From Helicoverpa zea (lineage: Eukaryota > Arthropoda > Insecta > Lepidoptera > Noctuidae): a stretch of DNA of 64,000 bases. The DNA lies in the NCBI RefSeq assembly GCF_022581195.2, contig NC_061474.1, forward strand, positions 5,518,001 through 5,582,000. The letters are read 5' to 3'. This document shows positions 1-11,594 of this stretch, in pieces. Position 1 is the first letter of the stretch, and each line of letters starts with the position of its first letter. The position numbers were made by a program, and so were the translations under genes. The notes beneath the pieces are model-generated. The model saw only the letters and a program-made list of their open reading frames with translations, was not told the origin of the DNA and made no database searches.

Positions 1-857
1 TAATATAATTAAATCAAAGCCAAATTTTGGTATTGATACTTGCCAAATGCCTCCTTTTTGTAACTACATAGATGTCCTGGATTGTTCCCCGTACCATTTC
101 ATCTCGCATGTAGGCATTTTTTTATTTTTTACTAAATAAAATCCTCAATAATTTAGCATGTTCGCAGGTATAGACTTGGTCCCTACTAAAGGATCGTACT
201 GATCGTAGCCTTATAGTACGCGCAAAATCACTAACGTTTGGCGAGCGTCGGGGCACTGTATGCGCAGTCAAGTGGTTTTATAGTCTTTGGAGGAGACATA
301 GCCAGATAAATTAAGATTAATATGGTATGTTCCTCATATCCCGAACACTGACATTTTGGTGACGCTTTCTTACGCTAAGGACTAAAATTGTGTCATGGTG
401 TACGTATATCTAGACATATGTACCATATTGCCTATGTTTTCTTTAATGCGGTATTATTTTGACTAACAATAGTGGGTTTTCTGTGACATTATTTACAGTA
501 AGACACTCACATTGAGATGGAAATATGTACCTATAAAGTTAAATAGGCATACATACCCTAAAGTTCAGAGTAAAAAAAACTGTAGGCACATTAATAGCCT
601 GTGAAAACATTCCTCTGCCAAATAAAATTGTTTTATTTCCACTCGACCTTCATTTGTTTCATGTTTTTGTACCGGCCTAGAAAAAAAAACACAACGGCAT
701 TTTCCTAATTCGAAATTGTTTATAAGCAAAACAAAAAAAAAAACAGGAAAATAATGGGGTTCATGGTAATCGTTGTGTAAAGACAGAAGTCCAAGGAACA
801 ACGATCAGATAACGCTTACAAAAATAAAGGGGGAGTCGGGGGAAATTGGGAACTAAG
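1..857. other. AT-rich stretch, nothing recognised
   Basis: Short open frames here lack any family motif and read as chance frames in AT-rich DNA. I see no repeat family shared with the rest of the window. Confidence 0.4.
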
Positions 858-985
858 TTCACCCGCACACTTCAAATTTTTAGTCGGGCGATAGTTTGTT
901 TGGGCTGTATCAGTATGAAGATGAATGGTAGTACGCACATTACAAAGATCAGGTATCTAATCGGTTTCAGATCGACTGAAAAAAA
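858..985 (+). repeat. Dispersed repeat R2, nearly complete copy
   Basis: This copy runs from a TTTTTAGTCGG-type start through CAGTATGAAGATGAATGGTA and GCACATTACAAAGATCAGGT to a CGACTGAAAA end. The same ordered blocks recur at 6176-6426, 40112-40424, 48147-48245 and 57020-57142. The two ends are roughly inverted relative to each other (TTTTAGTCGG versus CCGACTGAAAA), so R2 is probably a short non-autonomous DNA element. No protein is encoded. The family name is unknown to me. Confidence 0.55.
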
Positions 986-1011
986 TTATTAAAATCATCT
1001 TACCATTACCG

Positions 1012-1182
1012 TTACAGCCTTTTTATCGTCCCACTGCTGGATACACGCCTCCGCTCACACGCAGAAGGATTGAGCATTCACGTAGAAACTACATATAATC
1101 TTAGAAAAGTTGTATTGAAAACATGCCTGACCTGGAATCGAACATACACACTCATACATGAACGGTTGCCACCACGATTATT
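1012..1182 (-). repeat. Relic of tRNA-derived SINE, subfamily S2
   Basis: Read on the minus strand this has the S2 body and tail (TCCCACTGCTGG-type block, AGAAGGATTGAGC) joined to the shared SINE middle (CTTAGAAAAGTTG) and a decayed box B region (CCTGGAATCGAAC on the plus strand). The central part seen in the fuller copies at 36952 and 38321 is deleted. It is an old, internally deleted copy. Confidence 0.6.
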
Positions 1183-1586
1183 TTTTTTAACTTATTCTTC
1201 CAAAAAAATTACCAACCATCGGGTCAACTTTTGGCCGACTGTTTAGTCGCCCGTTTGCTACTCTTAGAGTTTCGTGAATGGGGCGAGGTGGGAATAATTG
1301 TTTTGGTAAATAACCGGCCTTTGTAGATATAGTAATGGTAAAACGATACGCCAGTGAAATGTGATATCGTAAGAAAATGTAGAAATGGTGAAAATATTTT
1401 TTTTACGAACTCAAATACGAAACCGTTTGTTGTTTTGTTAAACAAAGGCTGTTATTGTTTGCTGTGTTTCATTTAAGAGCACTTAGGTCGGTCGAAATAT
1501 GCTAATTATATTCAACAAATATTACAACGTGGCCATTTTCCGAGAAGATTCAATACAAAGCAAATACTTATGTATTTATCCTGCTT
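1183..1586. other. No feature seen
   Basis: AT-rich sequence with one 73-codon minus-strand open frame that has no recognisable motif. Confidence 0.4.
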
Positions 1587-1850
1587 ATATAATAAACGCG
1601 AAAGTTTATAACGATCATGCGTGTGTGCTATTCGTTCAGGCAAAAACTAAAGCATTGATTTAAATGAAACTTTGCAGTTACAGCTTAAGTATCATATCAG
1701 AATAATAAGCAGTCTACTCTTTGTCCATGTGCATGAAATAAGGGGGTGCCGTGGGAAGCCGTCAGGTTGATTTGAGAAAACTCTGAAACCAGGGCTTGTC
1801 AGGTTTAAACCTGTAGCTCACTCGATAAGAACCACGTGGGCGAAAGCTAG
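1587..1850 (+). mobile_element. Diverged Helitron-like element
   Basis: The left part (ATAATAAACGCGAAAGT) and the end (GGGCGAAAGCTAG followed by T) match the termini of the better copies at 4388-4652, 9207-9470 and 26113-26298. The middle has drifted. The CTAG end just before T is what Helitrons show (a CTRR end inserted between A and T). No protein is encoded. The match is partial and the left border is approximate. Confidence 0.45.
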
Positions 1851-4110
1851 TGCTAAAATTTGTCATTGAAAATTGCTTTCTCACACTCAAGAATCAAATT
1901 CAGTACCATACTATCCAAAGAGAAATACATATTTGTATAGAGAAAACCAACCATATTCTTATAAAAAAGGTCAACCTACCAAGAATAATATTTTGTCAAT
2001 ATTGAATTGAATACAAATAGCCCTCATTCCTTTCTCAATGTACTTGCAGTTTTGTATTGGGTTATCGAGTCCCTTTCGCGAGAATATCATATGTAAACAC
2101 CCAAGTTTTTTATTTGATCTAACAAATAACTTCGTACAAAAAAGAGGTTATGCGAATTGAGGATTTAGTAGCATAAGGTTATAATATTGTAGGTAAGTTA
2201 TTGAGTAGCAATATACTACGTTACTGCCCTTTATGACAATGTCTTAGTAATTTTATAATTTAAATGATTGGTACAGTAATCCGAATTGAGAAGCCTCTTC
2301 GGAAAGTCGGTTTGGTTAAAAACGTTTTTTGATGTTAATAGCAGGTTAGTTTTATTTCTCTATCCAAAACAACTTTTCTTAATATTCTGTACCACTTTAA
2401 TTTCCCTTGCGATGTACTTATTATTTTAATAATAAAGAGTTTTATTTTAGTAGATTTTTATCTAACAAATAAGTGCGCAACAGTCGCGATATGCGACACT
2501 TAGACCAACTAGACAAAATAAAGGTAGATAATAAAAACATTTTAGCCGATTACAAAAGTCGGAGTATAAAATACACAACTACAACAAACAATACAAAAGC
2601 ATTCACTGATTTTCTATTTAAATCGCTACAAAGCACTTCGCACGGTGTGCCTAAAGCAGAATTTTCATTTGCCACCTAAAATGCAAATGTGCCTTCAGTA
2701 AATCTAAACTGATATTAAAATGAAGCTTGACTTTATGCAGCTGGGTTTGCAGTTTAGAATAATGTTATTAGATACCGTCATTATTTTGTTTGACAGCACT
2801 TTATACTATGGTTATTAATTTTTTTAACTGACTAGCTTCCGTCCAAACTTTCGCCAGTATACCAAAATTAAAATTCATTTTATTTACAAAAGATTACAAT
2901 AAGAAAATCAACCTACTTAAAATAAATTCCCATAATATCTTAACAAAAGTTATCTGCCTGAACTAGGTAGTCCTAGTGTTTGAGGCAATAAAACTAAGTG
3001 CATTTTTATAGACGGTAAGTATAGCCTTCTTCGCCTTATATCCATTTCATTTTTTTACTAAAACTATTCAATCAATTTCTGTTATTATTTGAGGTTTAAT
3101 CTCTTTAATATTATCCATGGTTTTAAATCTGAATAATTTGATTCGGACAATAACCTCAAAGCGCAAAAGAAACTGTTTGTTGGGTAATTAAATTCTATTT
3201 TGAAAAGATTCCTTAAAATTGTTCAAAGAATTTTTGAATCCAAAATCAGATATCTGGCTTGTGGTTTTATTAAATTTTCAACTATTGTTTGCCTGAATTC
3301 TGGCGTGATTTAATTTGTAACAACGCCTATTAGTTTTAGAACGTTTTGTGACGCGTCAAAGGTACCTATTTGAATTTAGAATGAATGTATTTTCTCTTAT
3401 TTCATTTGAGCATATTAGAAGGTCCTGTGCTAAAAGAACTGGCCATAAAATTTGATACTCTATTTTGTTTGACATTTTTGAATTTCATATTTGAATCAGA
3501 TGAATAGCGCTTATTTGCATTTTGACATAGAATACTAGTCGGTTGGTTGTGCTTAACCCTTTAGGTCAAATAGGCGTCTATAGTACGACTATTGTATATC
3601 TTGAGCAGTTCAATAAGACTAAAAAATACCTCCCCCAAACAAGCAAACAGTCCTATAAATTGCCAACGCGACATCTTGAACATTGAAACTAATCAAACTA
3701 CCTAACTTGCTTATTCAAACTCCAGGCTGCTTCTGACGTCAAGTACCAACAATTTGAATACACCCAACTCCACAAATGTTGGTATTAGATTGTCGCCAGC
3801 AATCGCTCGAGTGTTCTTAACTCGAGTTCTTGCTTTACCCCCAACTCGAGTCGGCACTTGACATTTCAATCGATGCATATCGATTTAATGTTTCGAATAA
3901 AATTGGGACTGTTGATTCCGGTTAAGTTGTCGCTTATACCAATTTCCGGCTGTTTGAATTAATTACGATTCGGGGTAGTGGGTAAACTTCTATTTATTCT
4001 GAAAAGGGCAAATAAGCAGATATTGGTGATCAACAAAGCTTTATTGTTATTATTCCGTACTGTTAATATTTTGATGAAAAAGAATATTATTTTGGTCCTT
4101 AAGAATTGCC
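1851..4110. other. 2.2 kb without recognisable features
   Basis: Only short frames are present. The longest on the plus strand, 2473-2679 (68 codons, lysine- and threonine-rich), has no motif I recognise and no homopolymer-free coding signature. Three ACTCGAGT-like palindromes cluster at 3808-3852. I can assign nothing else. Confidence 0.4.
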
Positions 4111-4163
4111 TTTTTAGGGTTCCGTACCCAAAGGGTAAAACGGGACCCTATTGTTTTCGCTCC

Positions 4164-4229
4164 TCTGTCCGTCCGTCCGTCCGTCCATCCGTCCATCCGT
4201 CCATCCGTCCGTCCGTCCGTCCGTCTGTC
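4164..4229 (+). repeat. Tetranucleotide microsatellite (GTCC)n with GTCC-to-ATCC variants
   Basis: About sixteen imperfect units of GTCC/ATCC lie inside R4. Copies at 33950 and 43125 show only two to four units at the same place, so the array expanded in this copy or shrank in the others. Confidence 0.85.
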
Positions 4230-4387
4230 ACCAGGCTGTATCTCATGAACCGTGATAGTTAGAGAGGTGAAATTTCACAGATGATGTATTTCTGTTGCCG
4301 CTATAACAACAAAATACTGAAAACTATAATTAAATACATATTTTGGGTGGCTCCCATACAACAAACGTGATTTTTTTGTCCGTTTTA

Positions 4388-4652
4388 TCCTAACTAATAT
4401 TATAAATGAGAAAGTAACTCTGTCTGTCTGTCTGTCTGTCTGTCTTTTCTTCACGCCTAAACTACTGAATCGATTTGTGTGAAATTTGGTACAGATATAG
4501 TTTGAAACTTGAGAAAGGACATAGGATAGTTTTTATTACAAAAAAATATAAAAATAAAATTTATTCCGGACATATAGCGCCACCTATTGGTCAAACCAAA
4601 AATCTACCGGAAGTTACTATTCCACGCGAAAGAAGTCGCGGGCAAAAGCTAG
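4388..4652 (+). mobile_element. Helitron-like non-autonomous element, copy 1
   Basis: The element starts TCCTAACTAATATTATAAAT and ends GCGGGCAAAAGCTAG. It sits between A (4387) and T (4653), the standard Helitron target, with no target duplication. A CTGT microsatellite lies near its left end. The 62-codon frame at 4475-4663 is a by-product shared with the copy at 9207-9470, not evidence of a gene. The second R4 copy at 52409-52648 preserves the unoccupied site. Being a Helitron is an inference from termini and target; no Rep/helicase is present. Confidence 0.7.
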
Positions 4653-4951
4653 TAAATAAATAATGATACGGAACCCTTCGTGCGCGAGTCCGACTCGCAC
4701 TTGGCCGGTTTTTCTAATGTTGAAATTATTTTATACAGCCTGTATCTCTATACCTCTATTGTGCTTCAGACTAACGAGGTAGGTTATTTTTTTCTTTCGT
4801 ATTAAATAACACAGGCCCTGAGAAAACTGCTCGCTCACAAAGTATCAGGAAGTTCGTTATTCTTCAAGGCTTATTTTTTATTTTCATCGCCCTTAAAAAA
4901 ACAATAACAAGAAAGGCTTATTTTCACAGCAATTATGGTACAATTAGTGGC

Positions 4952-4998
4952 TTATTAAATAATGTAAGTAGGCACCCAAAACCTACATTATTTAATAA
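4952..4998. repeat. Perfect 15-bp inverted repeat
   Basis: TTATTAAATAATGTA at 4952-4966 is matched by its reverse complement at 4984-4998 with a 17-base spacer. The role is unknown; it could be the ends of a tiny fold-back element. Confidence 0.7.
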
Positions 4999-5085
4999 TA
5001 GATACAGTAGTTCCTGATACTAATGATCTTCCACGTCACTGCCTATCATTAGGATTGCCAGTGGCAATTATTTGAGCATCTTTGA

Positions 5086-5212
5086 TAGTTGTTACGGGCA
5101 GTCAGAAGCCAGACAGTCTGACAACCAATCTCACTAACAGGTATCGGGTTGCCCGGGAAACTGGAGGTCAGGTAGACAGCCGCTCCATCCGGTTAGACTG
5201 AAAGCTGTTCCA
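5086..5212 (+). repeat. Decayed fragment of SINE S1
   Basis: Blocks TTACGGGCAGTCAGAAGCCA, then GGTATCGGGTTGCCCGGG, then CATCCGGTTAGACTG follow the order of the full S1 copy at 14867-15266. The tRNA-like head and the GATGAT tail are missing. Confidence 0.7.
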
Positions 5213-6175
5213 CATATTATTCATATCGTATGCACTAGTAATCAACATCACGAATTTCGTCAGATCAAGCCTGTAGATAAATCTGGAAATAAACAACATA
5301 ACCATATATTTTTTTAATTAAACACACAAGTACCTATCTCTAACCCGCTTTCATGACATAGGTTCTATACATACCATATTGTGTCTTGTAAATTGGGACT
5401 TCTACAATTTAATCAACTATCGAAGAATGCAGACTTAAATACAACTAGACAGGTACTTACAGAACTAATACCACAGACAACAAAAGCTCTAGAAAGGTTG
5501 CAGACATCATTATAAACGTCTTGACCGACGGTATGTAGTTCCTTTTGCCTCGCTTTCTACGTAAACGAATTTAACCTATTACAGAGAAGCGATGTTAAAT
5601 TGATCTGGAGTTTAATTCAGGAAAATAGATTGTGTAATTTAGGTTAATAATATAACTGATGTAAAACTATGGCAAATGTATGTTAAAACATAAAGTTTGA
5701 ATGCGTTGCGAAAAATGGAGGGCCCTCCAAAATATTTCCAGCTGCTGATATTAATAAAATGTGTATTTATTTATTTATTTAATAGTTGATGAGAAATGTA
5801 GAAAAAATTAACTATCAAGTAAGTATAAAGACACTGCTTAGGTATGTCTTAAGAATTATTATTATTATTATATAGATATGTCTTAATTAAGTTTAATTCG
5901 ATTTTACTTAAGTTTAATGACGTCTCCTTTATAATACAAGATAATAATTTTAGATTTAGCCATGCAGTCATTATAAAAACAAATCTCAATAAACAATGAC
6001 ATTCAACACTAAAAAGCAAATATCGACCAGTCTTCTGCAATTAATCAAAAAATAATTATTCAATGATATATGACACTAATACATGAAATTCGATCATAAA
6101 TTCTAATCTATCTTGTCTGTGTGTATTAACGTGTCAGGTGAAACATTAACTTTTGTGTTTGACAAGAATACATAC
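5213..6175. other. No gene seen; short microsatellites
   Basis: The stretch contains a (TTTA)n run near 5764 and an (ATT)n run near 5858. A 63-codon minus-strand frame at 5849-6040 has no motif. Nothing else is supportable. Confidence 0.4.
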
Positions 6176-6426
6176 TTTTAGTCGGCCGATAGTTTATATA
6201 CAACCCTGGGTGACCCGGGTAACAGGGTTAAGAAAGTCAAATAGGCAGTCGCTCCTTGTAAAATACTGGTACACAGCTGCATCCGGTGAGACTGTAGCCG
6301 ACCCCAACATAGTTGGGAAAGGATCGGGAGATGTTGCTAAATCAGTATGAAGATGATTGATAGTACGTACGCACGTTACAAAGAACTGGTATTGAGCCGG
6401 CATCATACCGACTGAAAACTTTTAGT
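6176..6426 (+). repeat. Repeat R2 interrupted by SINE S1 fragment
   Basis: The R2 start (CTTTTAGTCGGCCGATAGTT) is at 6176 and the rest (CAGTATGAAGATGATTGATA through CCGACTGAAAACTTTTAG) resumes near 6343. The block between is S1, so the SINE fragment entered or recombined into R2. Confidence 0.65.
6204..6342 (+). repeat. SINE S1 fragment inside R2
   Basis: It matches the S1 body from the GACCCGGGTAACAGGGTTA block to CCCCAACATAGTTGGGAAA. It lacks the tRNA-like head, so it is 5'-truncated or a deletion remnant. I cannot see a clear target duplication because part of R2 is missing at the junction. Confidence 0.7.
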
Positions 6427-6616
6427 TAAGTAGGTTTATGTGCAAATTATAGTGCATGCAGTGCTCTTCTTCAAGTGATGAGGCACTTAGATATAAGTTT
6501 AAATGTATAGTTAAAGATGTAACCGTGTACTCATAGTTGAAGAGCCAAACTAAATAAATAAATAAATTGAAATTACGATGTTACTAAAAAAAATATATTG
6601 CACTGTCGGGGCAATT

Positions 6617-7738
6617 GTCGGCCGCAGTGGCGGATTTGCAAATTTGCCGCTAGTAGGCCATTCAATTTCTGCCGCCCGCCCCTACTGACTTTTGAATTCA
6701 ATACGTAAGTTTAATCCCCTTATTAGTATGGTGTGCCGCCCCCAAGTTTTGGGTATATGTATTGGCACATGCAGCCCTTAAAAGGTTGTAGGAATCTGGT
6801 TTTCAGGTTAACAATTGTCATTACCACTACAACCGATGAACTGAACAGATTTTGATTATTTAGTGCGCTCGCTGGCGCGATGAGAGAAGAAAAAAGCAAT
6901 TGTAAATAAGCGCGAGCGTAGCGAGCGCGAAATTTTTATAGTTTATGGTCTGAAAAAGTAATTGAAGCCAAAGGTGTCTCTAGCTAATGTTCGTAAATGA
7001 GCTTATGTAGCGCCCTTGTGCATTCATTATGTATTCATAGGGGCCAGTTGGGGAATGAATGCAAAGATTGTGATTAATATGTATATCAAAGTGCTTAGAA
7101 CAGTTTAGGGGTAACCCAAACTAACGAACTTAAATATCTATAATAATGTTGTAACAATTACTTACTGGGGTTGTCTCATTTATAAAATTGTTCTGACTGT
7201 TTTGAGACAAATAAACATTTTTATTTATTTATTTATGATTAAATTTAGTAAAAGATGTTGAAAGTCAATGCATAGGACATCCCATATGTAAGGAGCGCGA
7301 GCGAAGCGACCGCGAAAATATTTTTGTCTAAGGACACAAAATAAATAAAAAAACATTGTAAAATAACAAAGCAAAGTCAAAAAGTAAGATATGCGCAGAA
7401 ATTAAGTGCAAAAAGCCATAACGGACGTGCGCGAAAAATGTTTTTTACCGGAATTGAATGCCTCATCAAAGGTAAAATGTGAAATCTGACATGGAGCCGC
7501 GAGCACACCGAGCGCATATTTTTTTTTGGAGTTGCAAAGGATGAACCCGAAAATTGACAGGACATGACCAAAGCGAGGACGGCTTTTGCTGAAATTTTAT
7601 TGCTAATCTACATATCTATTTTTAGTAAAAACATTTTTATTAGGTAATTATGATGGTTTAATTTTGCCGCCCCTCTAAATCTGCCGCCCTAGGCACTGGC
7701 CTACTTGGCCTATTGGTAAATCCGCCACTGGTCGGCCG
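6617..7738. mobile_element. hAT-type non-autonomous element with 8-bp target duplication
   Basis: The element proper spans 6625-7730 (1106 bp). Its 13-bp inverted ends are CAGTGGCGGATTT and AAATCCGCCACTG. Both sides carry the 8-bp duplication GTCGGCCG (6617-6624 and 7731-7738). CAGTG ends plus 8-bp duplications are the mark of the hAT superfamily. The inside has repeated GCGCGAGCG-like motifs (near 6910, 7294 and 7497) that may be subterminal transposase sites. I see no transposase; the 64-codon minus-strand frame at 7377-7571 has no hAT motif. It has inserted into an end of an R2-like repeat, whose other side resumes ACTATTTAGTTTTCAGTGTG. Confidence 0.8.
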
Positions 7739-7764
7739 ACTATTTAGTTTTCAGTGTGCAGGTA

Positions 7765-9200
7765 TTCTTAACAAGACTTATAGCTGACATTACAATAGAT
7801 TAAATGGCTAATAAAAGCTCTATTTTCTGTTAATCAGCTTTTTAATCTATCTCTATGAATGTTTTGAGAATGAGATTGATAACATTAAGTATGTACGTAC
7901 ATGATAAATTAATACAGCTGTATTTAATTTTGATTTTATAATTTTAATCATGCTAATCGAAAGCATTATGATAACAATATAAAGCTCATTCAGCATATGC
8001 TTATCCTTTCACAATTATGCTGGGATCAGTTAATTCTTAAATCCCAGCACCTAACGGTTAGTTTACTCTATTTAGAGAAATCGACACCTCTTGGTAAGAC
8101 TGTTTGTGAGAATTTCTGACCTGACTTTTCGTACTGACTGCCAAACATGACAAATAAAGCGTAAAACATACAAATAACAGTCGTCGGGACCCCAAAAATG
8201 CAAATACCGAATCAAGGCGGTCAAGACGGTCTGCCTTGCGGCTGATATTTAGCCATGCTTACACGGTAACTAGTAATCACTATCCATCAACCGTTAAAAT
8301 CTCAATATTGGCAAAATCGTTCATACTTCACTGTTGATCATTAATAAAGGCAGAACCTAATTGATTTCGATTGGAACACTGTCATACAACCATCCCACTC
8401 AACCACTGACGTTGAAAATATTACTGCAAGCACATTGAAATGTAATAAAATGTTGACCGAACAAACAGCAGACCAACCAATCAATTCGCTCGAAAATACA
8501 TTAATTTTGCAACGAATTTTATTTGAAAACTCATCTAAAAGGTCCCGCAGTCTGAAATATTGCAAAATCATCAATCTTACATTGAATAAACAATGCCACT
8601 CAAATGTGGGTAGTTCTAAACCCGATAGAAAGTGTTCAACGTGAATTCCAGGCATGCTCCAAATAAATTGGATAGTGTTGAAATTTTGATGACGTCACAA
8701 TTTATTGGGGGTGGAGAACACTACCTTTTTATGAGCTCATCGATTTTTAGGGCTGTCTGATTGAAATATTGAATTTTCTGAATCATTTACTTTAAAAGGT
8801 GGAGATATTTGTATGAAGAAAATAATATCAAGTGTCAAATAAAAGGATAATCTGAACAGTAGTAAAATAAGTAACAGCGCAGACAAAGTCATATATATTT
8901 ATTTTTTCATAAAATAACGAACATTCAAGTGTTCTTTAATACACCATTCATTTAGTAGTTACAACATTTTTAACGTTGGTCACTCCTAAAAATAAACCAG
9001 GCTCATTAACATGCTAATGTTAGATTAATCAGTTGAGATAAGAGCAGTAAAAAATAAATGTAACTTAGGCATTTGACAGATCATTAAATTGCACGCAAGA
9101 GTCGTAAGTTAGTTTTTACTATGTAGGTATTTTTACTAGCTGTTTATATTATTTACTAGCTGTTTTCAGTGGCTTCACTGGTGCCCTGGAAGATTTTCCT
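7765..9200. other. 1.4 kb unassigned; overlapping open frames on both strands
   Basis: A 104-codon minus-strand frame (8341-8655) overlaps a 69-codon plus-strand frame (8435-8644). Neither shows a domain, signal peptide or splice context I can recognise, and overlap on both strands argues for chance. No repeat family was recognised. Confidence 0.35.
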
Positions 9201-9206
9201 GTACCA

Positions 9207-9470
9207 TCCTAACTAATATTATAAATGTGAAAGTAACTCTGTCTGTCTGTCTGTCTGTCTTTTCTTCACGCCTAAACTACTGAACCGATTTGTGTGAAAT
9301 TTGGTACAGACATAGTTTGGAACTTGAGAAAGGACATAGGATAGTTTTTATTAAAAAAAAAATAATAAAAAATAAAATTTATTCCGGACATATAGCGCCA
9401 TTTATTGGTCAAACCAAAAATATGCCGGAAGTCACTATTCCATGCGAACGAAGTCGCGGGCAAAAGCTAG
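9207..9470 (+). mobile_element. Helitron-like non-autonomous element, copy 2
   Basis: It begins TCCTAACTAATATTATAAAT and ends GCGGGCAAAAGCTAG, between A (9206) and T (9471). It is nearly identical in layout and length to 4388-4652, including the CTGT run. The two are the youngest-looking pair of this family in the window. Confidence 0.7.
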
Positions 9471-10014
9471 TTGTAAAATATAGCCTATGTTAGTTGCATG
9501 TTTGAGTGTAGGTTCCCAACAGTTACTAACACAGATTTAGGTTTTTTATACACTAACTTTGTTTGTACAATATAATAACATGTATGTCAGTTTCTAGGGT
9601 ATATATCGATGGGCCAATACAGCCTGAAAATAAAGATATTTGAGTTAAAAGATTTTTTAAATCGGTTCATTAGTCTCGGAGTCAAACAAACAAAATATGT
9701 TTCAAGATTCAACGAAACCAAACAATAACTATAAAAGATTGAGATGGCTAAGATATACATGAAAAAAATACAAAAAAATCACCCATTCAGATAATTATGT
9801 TATCATTATCCCTTTTACAACACCAGTACTTTAAAAGCTAAGTAGGTATATCACTTACCTGGCAACCCTAATACTTACAATTGAGACCGTAGGGGCAGCG
9901 CTCATTACAGTTGTCAGACTATCCACCAGACAAAGTTAGTCCTTTAATTCGAAGTTACAACTGAGGTAAACCGACCGTCTGTCTGTCTGCAATTGGCTTA
10001 GTTTGGGCCTTCGC
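9471..10014. other. No feature seen
   Basis: No long frame and no repeat family that recurs in this window. Confidence 0.4.
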
Positions 10015-10200
10015 TAATGATGCATCTACACGATACAAGTAGCTTGCGCATGTTGAGGCATATGCGCTTGTTATATTCATTTTAAAAACGTGCGGGTCCA
10101 GCGACTCGCGCATGTACCAAAGCAAAATACACAGCCGCGTGCTCTTGTCACTTGCGCATGTCAACTTGCTTCAGCTACATGCACGGTGTAGACGCACCCT
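10015..10200. mobile_element. MITE with imperfect inverted ends
   Basis: The left end TAATGATGCATCTACACG pairs imperfectly with the right end, whose reverse complement reads TTAGGGTGCGTCTACACCG. Further inverted blocks (AGTAGCTTGCGCATG and the CATGCGCAAG complement) lie inside. About 186 bp, no coding potential. Target duplication is not clear. Confidence 0.55.
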
Positions 10201-11594
10201 AACCCAAACTTGCATTATGTCACCAGTTTCAATATTCATTTTGGGAAATGTAAAAGTGTTGAAAGGATCATGTGAGAAACTTTTATGTTATGCAAATCGT
10301 TCCTTTTCATGTATTCCACAGGCGGTCGGGTAAATGGGGATTCGAGGTGAAATAGTATTGATAGGAATCGGAAACGTTTTTTGCTTTAACCTTTTTTCGA
10401 TTCAACAAATAGTATGAATGTATTTAATATGGGATAGATCATGGTTAACAAAATGTGTTTTAAATTGCAAATTGCTCTAAACTTTGAATAACATTACACA
10501 GATTTTGGAAATTTTGTAACTTGGAGTCAGATTTCGTTTGATGGTTCTAACTTTCAAAGGAGTTGTAACTTCATAAGTAAATATTCGCATATTAGATGAA
10601 GCTGAAAACAGCTGATTTATCAATGGATATGAATTTGCCTGAAGCAGAGATATGAAAATTGCAAATTCTGTGATATATTTCATAAGATTATATCAATTGA
10701 AATAGTGTGATAAACTCCGTCTATGACACTTAATATTACAGAAAAGTGGCATTAAATTTAATAGTGGAACAATTTGAGCCGATAAGATAAATTTCTTGAG
10801 ACTGCATGCATCATTTGATCCCTGAGAAATAATGCAATTTTCTGAGATCATTTACCACTGTATTAACAATATTGCCATTCATAATTTTCTTGCTACAGAG
10901 AACTAGCTAGCTACAATCAATATCAATTCATTTAGGCCTTTGCAAGCACATATGAGTGTAAAAAATATTAATAATGTTGATTCTAGTTGACTATTCGAAA
11001 AAGAGCTTCTGGTGGAGAAGAGGCAAGTAACTCCACAAAAATTAACTTAGTCAAATCCAAACATTTTCTTAATGAATTTATTCATGAGCCCCTACCTATC
11101 TACCATCAATATCAACTAATTTACAAATATCTAGCGAATGAAGTAGGAAGCTCGAAGGCACTGGATAACTACAAACTGCAGACAACTAGCTTTGTCACAC
11201 GGCTCCCGCTATCGATGCAAATTAGTCTGAAACTGTTCCTAGGTAACGAATTATATTCGAGAGGACTGAGGAAATGGAAATTTTGAATTATTTAGTTTTA
11301 AGTTGATTTTGAGACTCCATTTTGCTAGTATAACTGACTTTATTTAATTAATATTATGCAACTAAAACGGTGAAGACTTTTATAAGTCAAGATGATTATT
11401 GTTTATGTGTGCGAATGTGAATTATCAAGGTCTGAAGACACTAAAATGACTAAAACTTAATATACACGTAGAAAATTGTGTAGTACATTATTCTACAATG
11501 TGTGACTAAAATAGGTATTCAATGTAAGTAATTTGATTATGGATGATAAATTGAAAACAACAAACTTACTTGTTCATTTTAATGTACTTACAAA
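10201..11594. other. Unassigned flank left of the piggyBac gene
   Basis: It contains a 99-codon plus-strand frame at 10987-11286 without recognisable motif. The left end of the piggyBac element starting at 11595 should lie here if it is a transposon. Several TTAA sites exist (for example near 11344 and 11457) but none is followed by a terminal repeat that I can match to the right side. Confidence 0.35.

Larger units (their letters stand above)
4111..4713 (+). repeat. Dispersed repeat R4, split by a Helitron-like insert
   Basis: R4 begins TTTTTAGGGTTCCGTACC and ends GCACTTGGCCGGTTTTT. Other copies lie at 33718-34012 (minus), 42909-43202 (minus) and 52409-52648 (plus). The shared internal blocks are CAGGCTGTATCTCATGAACC, then a GTTGCCGCTAT block, then GTCCGTTTTAT, then CGCGAGTCCGACTCGCA. 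This copy contains an expanded CCGT tract and is interrupted at 4388-4652. It codes for nothing evident. It is common in moth DNA as far as I recall, but I cannot name it. Confidence 0.7.

Noticed and set aside
4164..4229. Short repeated units as a CRISPR array
   Set aside because: Units are four bases long with no spacers; it is a microsatellite in an animal repeat.
8341..8655. 104-codon minus-strand frame as a host gene
   Set aside because: No motif, no splice context, and overlapped by an open frame on the opposite strand.
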